From positions 267,501 through 287,500 of the forward strand of contig WPIO01000182.1 in the NCBI GenBank assembly GCA_009760855.2: 20,000 bases of DNA, written 5' to 3'. This document shows, piece by piece, positions 1 through 8,717 of the stretch. Source of the DNA: Cristatella mucedo. Its lineage: Eukaryota; Bryozoa; Phylactolaemata; Cristatellidae. Within the stretch, counting starts at the first letter, position 1. Every line of letters starts with the position of its first letter. The position numbers were made by a program, and so were the translations under genes. The notes beneath the pieces are model-generated. The model was given only the letters and a program-made list of their open reading frames with translations. It had not been told where the DNA came from and did no database searches.

Positions 1-320
1 ATTTCTTCGCTTTCAAATACGAAAGCTTGCTAATAACACGAGACGAACGCTAAACATAAGCAATGTTGTATCACACGCACACATGTGAATGTAAGCTGAG
101 CGAACGCGTTTAGACATACAAATGTGCATGTGCACACACATACGCGCACACACACACAGCCAATTCAGTAAAACCATCACGAAGCTGCAGCTGAACATAA
201 AAGGTCCACCAGATTGATGCAAGTGCACATGCGCTTTCACCCACGCATATACACACACACACACATGTGAATGCATGCGAAAACCTTTACATACAATCAC
301 GTATGCTCACAACAAGTGTG
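1..320. repeat. CA/TG-rich simple-sequence region
   Basis: Alternating purine-pyrimidine runs recur throughout, for example ACACATACGCGCACACACAC around 134-157 and ACACACACACACATG around 251-266, broken by non-repetitive spacers. The reading frames across it encode only low-complexity Cys/His/Val-rich peptides and I do not regard them as genes. Confidence 0.7.
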
Positions 321-403
321 CACCATAAAACCTACCTAACACCTGCACACAAGTGGACAGTTAAAATTAAGAAAGCATGAAATTACAAAACCGTGCACTT
401 ACC

Positions 404-441
404 TAAGAATGCACGGCTTGTGTAAGAATGCACGGCTTGTG
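404..441. repeat. 19-bp tandem duplication
   Basis: The 19-bp unit TAAGAATGCACGGCTTGTG is present twice in direct succession without mismatch and is followed by the first four bases of a third unit. It looks like a local slippage duplication with no gene association. Confidence 0.85.
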
Positions 442-445
442 TAAG

Positions 446-1127
446 TTCATGTTTTTGTGTGTGCATGGTCATGCTTATGCAAATATGTACACGTATGCAC
501 AAGAATACGCGAAAAAGGATTAATTGCCAACATCTTGAGAGACAGTTACATGAGATATAGCCTGAAATTCTTGGGCAGATTGCTGTTCTTGGGGATCATC
601 TTGAATGGAAGTAACGACTCCATAATTTAGAATGGTAACAGCAGCGAGCCAGCTACACGAACTGTGCTTCGCCAAAGGCAGCCCATCACCAATACCACCA
701 GTATTTCTGCAACAAGAGAAATGACAGTATCGAAATTATTTACGCGATGAAATTTAACGCCTTATCGCACTCCTAATTGTGTGTACCTTAGCCACCCCAA
801 CGATGGCCGCTGGTAATTCTCAGCCGTCCGTTACATGTGCGGAGCGCTGGCTGCGAGCAACCCCTCGCAAAAAACAGCACAGTGAGTCTCAGCGCATGCT
901 AGCGGATAAATGAGCTTAACCATGCTGCTTTTGCAAGAAAGCAAGCCCGAACCGAAGAATCAAAGAGCAGTGCAGAACAAACTGGGCTTGCGCCGCTAAA
1001 CCGACAGAAATACTACCGCTGTACAAGTAGAACGCGGCAGAACAAACGTTTCTTTGACCGAATTTGCTCCAAAACATCTTAGTATTTTGACGAGAATAAG
1101 GAGAGCGTGCGACGGCTTGCAACCTCA
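446..1127. other. Unassigned stretch
   Basis: I see no coding exon, RNA gene or recognisable transposon here. Short open frames lack codon character or homology that I can recognise. Confidence 0.5.
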
Positions 1128-1490
1128 ATTTGGCTACGCTCAGCGGTTAAGGTGCTCGCCTTCAACGACCTAGGTCAAGCTGAATGTATTTGATGACCGA
1201 GGGCGTTGGCTCGAGCTCCGTAGCGTATTGTGAAGCGCCCGGATCGAGATTAAGTTCGCTTAGGGCAGCGGTTCTCAACCTGTGGGTCGCGATCCCTTTT
1301 GGGGGTCGAACTACCCATCCATAGGGGTCACCTAAGACCATCGGAAAACACGTATTTCCACATCTCGCACGCAATAATTTCATGGTTAGGGGTCTCCACA
1401 ACATGAGGAACTGTATTAAAAGGTCGCAGCATTAGGACGGTTAGAGAAGAACCACTGGCTTAGGGCGCTATGCAAACGGATTGTGTATTT
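1128..1490 (+). mobile_element. tRNA-derived SINE (SINE-B copy 1), split by a MITE
   Basis: A pol III-type head starts near 1128. It has a degraded A-box region (1132-1147, ending AGCGGTTAAGG) and a B-box-like GGCTCGAGCTCC at 1208-1219. The 3' part repeats the LINE stem-loop of this window: AGCGCCC (1234-1240), a GAGATTAAGTTC core, then GGGCGCT (1463-1469). The right arm is separated from the rest by a 192-bp DNA transposon plus its 8-bp target duplication. Removing that insertion restores a continuous SINE tail, which supports both calls. The copy is diverged and is not a functional tRNA gene. The 5' boundary is approximate. Confidence 0.7.
1266..1457 (+). mobile_element. hAT-family MITE resembling SPIN/URR1
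   Basis: This is a 192-bp non-autonomous DNA transposon. It starts CAGCGGTTCTCAACCTG and ends in AACCACTG, whose complement is CAGTGGTTCT, so the ends form hAT-type terminal inverted repeats; the right end carries a few extra bases. The perfect 8-bp direct repeat GCTTAGGG flanks it at 1258-1265 and 1458-1465, the duplication length typical of hAT elements. Internal blocks, such as GGGTCGCGATCCCTTTTGGG (1291-1310), CCTAAGACCATCGGAAAACA and ACATGAGGAACTGTATTAAA, match what I remember of the SPIN/URR1 consensus in vertebrates. It has no transposase and would need an enzyme supplied in trans. The orientation follows the remembered consensus. The alternative is a related hAT family sharing these blocks. 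Confidence 0.88.
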
Positions 1491-3115
1491 CGATCCACAC
1501 TGGCTCTGGCCGCCAGCCCGGAAGAATGAGCCAGAAGCTGGGCGAAGGTCGAGCAGAAGGGTCTACGTGCGGTTTCGATTTACAAAAATGAGCACATCTT
1601 AATTTTCAGTGAATTTGAGTTTCGAATGGCTCCTAATATTAGGAATATTTATCTCTATGCACAAAATTTATGTTTCTGCTTAAATGAATTTGTTTTTCCG
1701 GACGTAGCGGCCGGCCCGAGCACGCACCTGACATAGTATGACGCCTTTCTGGCAGGCGGTCTTGCTGTAGGGCACTTCCGATCGGCTTTTCTTAATACAT
1801 TGACACATAATCGAACTTATTATCTTATTCCAATAAAGACGCGGGTTTTGATATGCTAGCGTTCATAGTCAGGCTATCAAATTGTCCGCATGTTCCAGCT
1901 CTCACAATTACGACAAATATAAACTTACGTGGCGCGCTTTTGAGAAACTCTTTTTAAACTCTCGAGAATCGTTGCACTTCACTTCGCAGAGGAAAGGTGG
2001 TCAGTGCCGCAGATTTTCTCACTTCCGATTATGGGTTGGGGGCCACTATCAGCTTAGGCAAAATGTCTGTTTCCCGGTCTACGCCTAACTGTAGCTGCAA
2101 AGATCATCTCAAAGCAAGGTCCGAGCGACTGCTTACGTGCGAGCCCTCGGCAACTCGAGCACTTTGCTAAACGTTGCTCGATTTAAAATAAGTCAGACAC
2201 TCCGCACCGAGCTAAAACTCAGCACATCCAGCGGGAAGTTTTGAGTAGTTCGGTTTAATTCACCCTTTAGGAATGCGAAGGGACCCAAAAAGATTATCCC
2301 GAAGTGGAAATCGTGTGCGCACTCACAAGCTGCGGCTATCGGTGAGACTCCAGGTCTTGCTTCTCTAGCATTTGCCAAGTTGCATCCGTAGAGGTGAGTT
2401 GTACAGATCGGCAAACTTGAGGTAATGAAAAGAACTGGTCGTAACGGGGCTCGCTCCTGCGGACATATTCGTTGTGCCACGACCTGGCGAAATACCGACT
2501 TCTAGTATAAAGCGCCAATGTAGCAGAGCGCTCGCGCGCAGCAGGTTGAAAAAGATGATTGCGCACCCCCATGTATGTGTTGGATGACGACGCGCATTTC
2601 TGCGAAAGGACCAAACGGCGTTACGTTGCTTTTGGCGGTCGTAGGGCCTCGGGTCCGCTGCTCCGAAGTAGTGAAGGAAGAGAAAAGAGAGGGCAGCGTC
2701 GGCACTGGCCTGCGGACCGTCAGAAAGTGTGGAGCGCGCGACGATGGGCATCGTTTGACTCGCGCAGCTATTGATCGGTCCGAGCTGGCAGCCAGCTTAA
2801 AGGCTCATTACATCGGCGCAAGGCGCGAGAGCCGATCATCACTCCCGGGGAACGGGTTCTGGGAAATGAAGCGCTTCGGAGCTCAGGCGATTCGCACTTG
2901 GGCACCGACACTGGTTAGAGCAAGCTCAAATCGCCACCCGTTGGCCATATAGGACTTTGAGAGCTACAGTGGGAGGATCGGGTTTTTTTTAGGCGTTCTC
3001 AGTATGGGAATACCTGTTAAAATTTCTGCAGGCGACTGTATAGCTGGCCCACAGGGCGACCTGTTAGTCTTGGGGGCGTGGCGCCCGCTTCCGGTAGTCA
3101 TCTTCACCACGGGCG
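1491..3115. other. VAT1 upstream region, no recognised feature
   Basis: No exon, TATA box or known repeat can be defended. An AATAAA at 1832-1837 has no gene behind it. Overlapping open frames on both strands at 2190-2950 lack a protein signature. The VAT1 promoter and 5' UTR probably lie in the right part, but the transcription start cannot be located from sequence alone. Confidence 0.5.
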
Positions 3116-6100
3116 ATGGCTGACGCTGCAAAAACTGCTTCGCATAAGCGCAGGTCGCTCTTTTTGCATGGCACAGGAGGGCCTGAAAAGTTTCAGGTAG
3201 TCGAAACGGACATCCCGGATGTAAAAGACAGCGAAGTTATGGTCAGGCTGAAAGCCTGCGGCTTGAATTTCGCAGAGGTCAGCATGTTGCAGGTGAGTGA
3301 GTTTTGAACCGGCTGCCGTCTCCGTTCCCTGCAATCTCTTGAGCTTTGGGATTTTGACCTTGCTTTTCGGTCGCGGAACGTGACCAAACGCAAGCCGCTT
3401 TGCCTCATCAGCTGCAATCACTTGCTTCGCTTCTTCGGCTTGGTTACCGGCCCGGTCTGGCATTAACCGTACGTGCACCTTAGCCCCAGCGCCATTGCCG
3501 TGTACTGCTTGCAATTAGCGGAGGTGCTAGTTAAATTTTCCTTTGTGACAGGGTTTCTACTCACCAATGCCGAAGTTGCCCGGAGTCATTGGATATGAAG
3601 GTGCCGGGGTAGTAGAACAAGTCGGCAAAGATGTCAAATGTGTAAAGGTAAGCTAGCGATCTCTTCGGTTCCCGTTATGTAATCGATTAGCCCACCTGCA
3701 TGCAACCAGCATTCAAAGCATGCTGAAATCGTAACTGCCGCTGCAGATCGGCGACCGCGTCATCTGCGCCCAGCCCACTGGCCTATGGCAGGAGATCGTG
3801 GTAGTACCGGAGGTCGCTTGCTTTGTGATGCCAGACAAGATGACCTTCGAGGAAGGGGCAGCGATTCCGATCAACTACTTGACAGCCTACTTCATGCTGT
3901 TCGAGCAAGCAGCCCTAAAGAAGGGGCAGAGCGTCTTAGTCCATATGGCCGCAGGTGAGTTCAGTTGCAAAACGCCTGTAGCTTTTTTAAAGGCCGCTGC
4001 CGTGAATGGCATCATGGTTTCAGCGCCCCATTTGTGTCTTTGTCGCTACATCTAATTGGGTGGTCTATAACACCTTCAAGGTACTATGTCATATGTGCTG
4101 GCCACATGCAAGGTTCCCCAGGAGTGCCGTCTCCGAGCCCACTGTTTGGTACCAAATGCATAAGCTGTTAAGAAGTCATGAGACTACAAAATGTATTGTA
4201 TTGACAAAAATTTCAGCCGTGAAGTGGCCGCACTGTGACAGTGTATATCTCAACCTGGGTGCATGATCACGATGTAAGTTAGCTCGTGCCTTCTGTGCAT
4301 GATCACTAGCATCGACCCTGTTTTAGCTGGCTGATCAATGAGAGAGTAAATGAATTCCCTTATCTGCCTGGTTTTTTCGTTGAAGAAGATTAAGTCTCGT
4401 GTAATATGTGACTTTTCACACTTAATTAGAGGTGCCGTAATGAGGCCACCTGCGAATGCTCCGTCTGATTGTCCTTGTTGACAACCACCTGGCGTTTGAA
4501 CGTTTTATTAAGAAGACAATCTCAATGGCTAGCCAGTCATCATGCTTGATCCCCGCCATGGTAAGAGGCCACTTAGGGCAGTGGCTAGCTACAGATCCTT
4601 ATTGCTCCTTGGTTCTCTCTGGGCTATACTACTATAATTCTGTGTACAGGGCTGCCTTAAAGCCATGTATACATGCTTAGTCAAAGGTACCACAGGAAAA
4701 GTTAGTTGTGCATCTGACATTCTGTTGAGGCTTTTGTAAACTCTCTCTACTGCTAGGTGCTCCTGCCTCTAAAATATGAAGCAAACAATAGGTGCACAGC
4801 TCGGCATAGCTAGCCATGTCTGTCGTGGGTTGGGTAGCACAACCTCCACATTAGGCTATTGCTTTCCGATAGAAGTATACTCTAGATCGGCCAGCACCTC
4901 GACTTCAAGGTTCTGCTGCTCACTTGTAGGTTCGTTCATTTATTCATGCGTTCGTTCGTTTATTCATTCATTCATTGCTCTCTTACCCATCATACTGGAA
5001 TGATGCCTGTTATTATTGCTATTCACTTCGTGTGCTTTCTTTCTAACCTTTGTGGAGCACCTAGAAAGAGATTTGCCTCTTGTAGCACACTGTAGAAATG
5101 TACGGTTGTTATTAAGTTAAGCCTGTAAATTTGGTACTTAATGCAGCTGCTAGGTTGAATTTTACATCTATGCAATCTAATTTAGTGTCCCCTCTGCTAA
5201 AGAACTGCACTACAGCAACTTCTGGTTGATTACAGCAAACTCTTGCCTGACCCGCAAGGCCTACCACGGCTTGGCTCTTTCATTCTTAGCTTCCCCGGCA
5301 AGCTGCTTCTGTCGATATCACTCCATAGGCGTTTCATGGGGGTTCACATCAGGCGACTGGTTGGGCCACTTCTTCAGCATTAAACAAGGATTCGTCAAAA
5401 AGAACTTCGCCGGCTGTCGGTGTGCTTTGTGTCGTTATCTTACTGTCTAATGTAGCCATGATGGCACACTAGGTAAGGCGGTTGCTTTCACGACCTCGGT
5501 CCCGAGGCCGTGGGTTCGATTCCTGCAGTGGGCGATTCTTTATCGCCACTGCAAGCGGTGGTGATAGCCGTAAAGGCTCTTCTGTCGCTATACAAAAAGA
5601 GGCTGTTTAATCAGCTAGGATTTTTTTTAATGTAATGACCCCCATGCCGTGTATTTTTGCTCTTAAATCCCACTATGCTTGACCAACATTAACTTGATAA
5701 CAACGTGCTTAATTGACGAACACGGTGTGACGGTGGTCCTACCTTACTTGCTCACTCAGTCGCCTGATCAGAACCTATAGGTCTATGGAACGATTTCGAA
5801 AGCCGGCTGAGGTAGCCGACCTTTTCAGTTAAACTCAGGCCCTGTGGAATGTGCTGCAGCAGAAGAGACAATGCAGAAGCTGGTGCCCTATATGCCTGGC
5901 CACTCAAGGGCGGCCATAAAGAATCCCAGTGGGACGACCTCACACTAAATTCATGCATACCAACAGCATGTGCATTTTTTGGCTTTCGATAAATATTTTC
6001 ACATACTGGGCATAGTTTCAGTTGGGGTGGCATCATTGGGAAACCCTCAACGAATGTACAGCTACAGCAGCACCTGAGGTCGTGCTTCGAGGATATTTTT

Positions 6101-8678
6101 ATGCTGAGTGCATGTTTGGGTTCTGCATTGGTCACAATAGTCACGAGCAATTATGCTTGCTGTAGATATATCAATGATGATATGAATATATGCTTGAAAT
6201 ATCGATGATGACTCGGTCTGAACTTCTAGAGATACTTCTTAGGAGAGGAAGTGGTGTCTAATAATTCTTGACTGTGGCCTGGACTTGCTGGCACGGGTTC
6301 ATCGGCCTCGACATCGTCAGTGTCGCTATCATCATTGCCTTGATGACAGTGAAGCCTTGCTTCGTTACTTGCATTGCCCTAGCTAACAGTACAGTTCCAT
6401 TTGCAGAAGTAGTGCACCACCCCCTCTGTTCAATTCCCATTCGCCCTCTTTTGATGACTGTCATCTTAGGGTCTTGTTATGTTGTTGCCTGTCATTTTCA
6501 CTGCTGTGCTGGTTGACACTCGTGTTAGTCACTCCTCACCTTTTCCCTTGGATTACAGCTATTATTCATTTACTGTGTTGTCACCTCCACCGTTGCCATT
6601 TGTTGCGAAAAAAGGCCCAGAGGAACTGTCTACCAATCTGGTGCTCTAAACCCAGCAATCGATGCATCAACCAGCCACAGCAGCAGCAGCGACGGTAGCC
6701 GAAAGCCAGTTGGTAGTCATCACTTACAGTCAGAGCACAAAGACAACAAAAGCTGCAGCCTAAAGGGATACTTGACCAACTGACAGTGCCCAGCAACTTT
6801 TCAATTATAGCTGGTCTTTACTGCCCTCCGATCTTTGTTGATGTATTTTGACTTCAGTGGTCTAACTAGAACCAAGGTGATTGTCTGCTGACTGCAGTGA
6901 TGAACATGAGATCTTCGGGCTGCAATGATTTCTGTTTTTTTGGCATGCGTGCGTCGTACAAGTAAACTGCATCAGTTTACTTGGATTTTCAAGCGAACAG
7001 ATTTGGGTGGATACACTGTATGTTTGGAGAATTAGCTCAGCCACCCTAGTGCATATTATTGTGGTGTGAGCTGCTGATTAGTGCATATTATTGCGAAGTG
7101 AGCTGCTGATTGGGGCTGCCCGGTTTTATATCGTGGCGGTCTTCGATTGACCACATACCAGGCAGGCAGCCGGCGTATGAAGATGATGCCACTGCGGCTT
7201 GTTTGACTGTTTCACTCCTTCCCACCTTTGCTTAGGCTAGCAATTCTCGTTTGCTAGGTGGAGTCGGAACAGCAGCGATTCAGCTCTGCCAATCAGTAGG
7301 GGACATACGAATTTTCGGTACTGCCTCAGCTAGCAAGCATGAGATGTTGTCCAAACTTGGTTGTGCTCATCCTATCGACTACCGCACCAAGGACTATGCG
7401 GAAGAGATCCGAAAGATAGCCCCAGAAGGTAAGCAAGCATTTGCATGTTAGAAATGCATAGGCGTATCGGGTTTTTCTTTTGATCAAGCCAGCTCTGACA
7501 TGCTTGCTGTGCTGTGCCTTACCGTTTTTGTAGGTGTGGACATTGTCTTGGATCCACTCGGTGGGAAGGATGCCAAAAAGGGCTTTGAACTTCTGAAACC
7601 TCTGGGAAGAATAATTCATTTTGGTACGTAGCAAACGAATTGTATCGTTTTTGCCATGCATTTGTGTTCCTTTCCGGGATTAGAAGTCGCAGGACCACTA
7701 TCGAACGGCTGTTTTAATTTTGTGCGTATCAGATTTGTTCTTATCTAATGCCATTGAATGTTCTGCCAAAAAATAAAGCACGTAGAAACATCCCTGTATC
7801 CGTGATCACCTGGTGAGTGCACATTTCGCCAGCTCTTAGCCTAATCTAGTCCCGAGTTAAGCAGGGTGCCATACATTGGTTGTCATTGAAATGTATAGAA
7901 ACTCGATTTAAATCATAACGTAACCACCATCTATCATTAAGCTGTTTAACCCAAGGCTATATATTTACTAGCGTATCTCCACTAATATGTTAATGTTTCA
8001 AGCGACCCAGTTCAATTGTTAGATCCATGAGGGTATCCAGCGGTGTGTCTTGACCCTGATATTGCGTGCGATAGCTAAGAACTGATGCCTTAGCTGATAT
8101 CCCAGGGTTGTACTTCCCGCTTAGGTTATAGTATTATAATGGTTTTGCTCTCAGGAATTCATTTTTGCCCCTTTGACTAGTTGCAGAATCAGAAGGCAAA
8201 AGAATTCTGACTCTGACCCACATTGCCTGCCATGGCTTGACTCTTTCATACCCAGCTGAATTGCACCAATTTCAGCACCCTTGTGCCCACGGTTTCTCTA
8301 TGGACAGTCAAACTATTTCTCTTTTTCTATACTTGAAGACCGTTTGCAGCAGAAACTTGTGCTCTGCAGGTCGTTGACTGTGAAACTCACTTGCACAACT
8401 CTTACGCTACGACATCTCCTCTCCAGCTGCCGACCGTGGCACATCCTTTCAAGTCGTCCCGCTCTGCAACTTCTTCTGCTGCTTACTTCATCGACTGCCC
8501 ACCTTATTCATCTATGCTTCTCATTCTCTCTTCGCTTGGCTTCGTGAGCCTTTTTTGGCCACCGTTTGCACACCGACGGCTGCTTTGGCTGCTTGAGCTG
8601 ACGATAATCTGTAAATAGCTAATAGAAAGAGATTCAGCTCTCTGAGGGTGCTATACAAATGTATTATTATTATTAGTC

Positions 8679-8717
<39 letters not shown>

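Larger units (their letters stand above)
3955..7257 (+). other. VAT1 intron 3
   Basis: This 3.3-kb intron has a strong GTGAGT donor and a TTTGCTAG acceptor. It holds a tetranucleotide repeat, a LINE-tail relic, one SINE-A and a 32-bp tandem duplication (listed separately). I see no additional exon. Its length contrasts with the compact introns 1 (259 bp), 2 (99 bp) and 4 (105 bp), so repeat insertion explains only part of the expansion. Confidence 0.85.

Noticed and set aside
404-445. CRISPR-like repeat
   Set aside because: Only two adjacent copies without spacers, in a eukaryotic context.
1832-1837. AATAAA poly(A) signal
   Set aside because: No coding exon lies upstream on this strand within the window, so no gene can be attached to it.
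2190-2952. Several overlapping open frames on both strands up to 128 codons
   Set aside because: They overlap in many frames, lack recognisable domains and are explained by locally low stop-codon density.
4776-5003. Peptide with FIHSFIHS-like repeats
   Set aside because: It is produced by translating the TTCG/TTCA tetranucleotide array inside VAT1 intron 3.
5310-5400. Tc1/mariner transposon fragment (GGTTCACATCAGGCGACTGG followed by GGGCCACTTC)
   Set aside because: The phrase resembles a motif I have seen in Tc1-like repeats, but no transposase frame or terminal repeats are visible.
5451-5530. tRNA gene
   Set aside because: A and B boxes are present, but the same head occurs in several copies attached to a longer shared body and tail, so it is a SINE.
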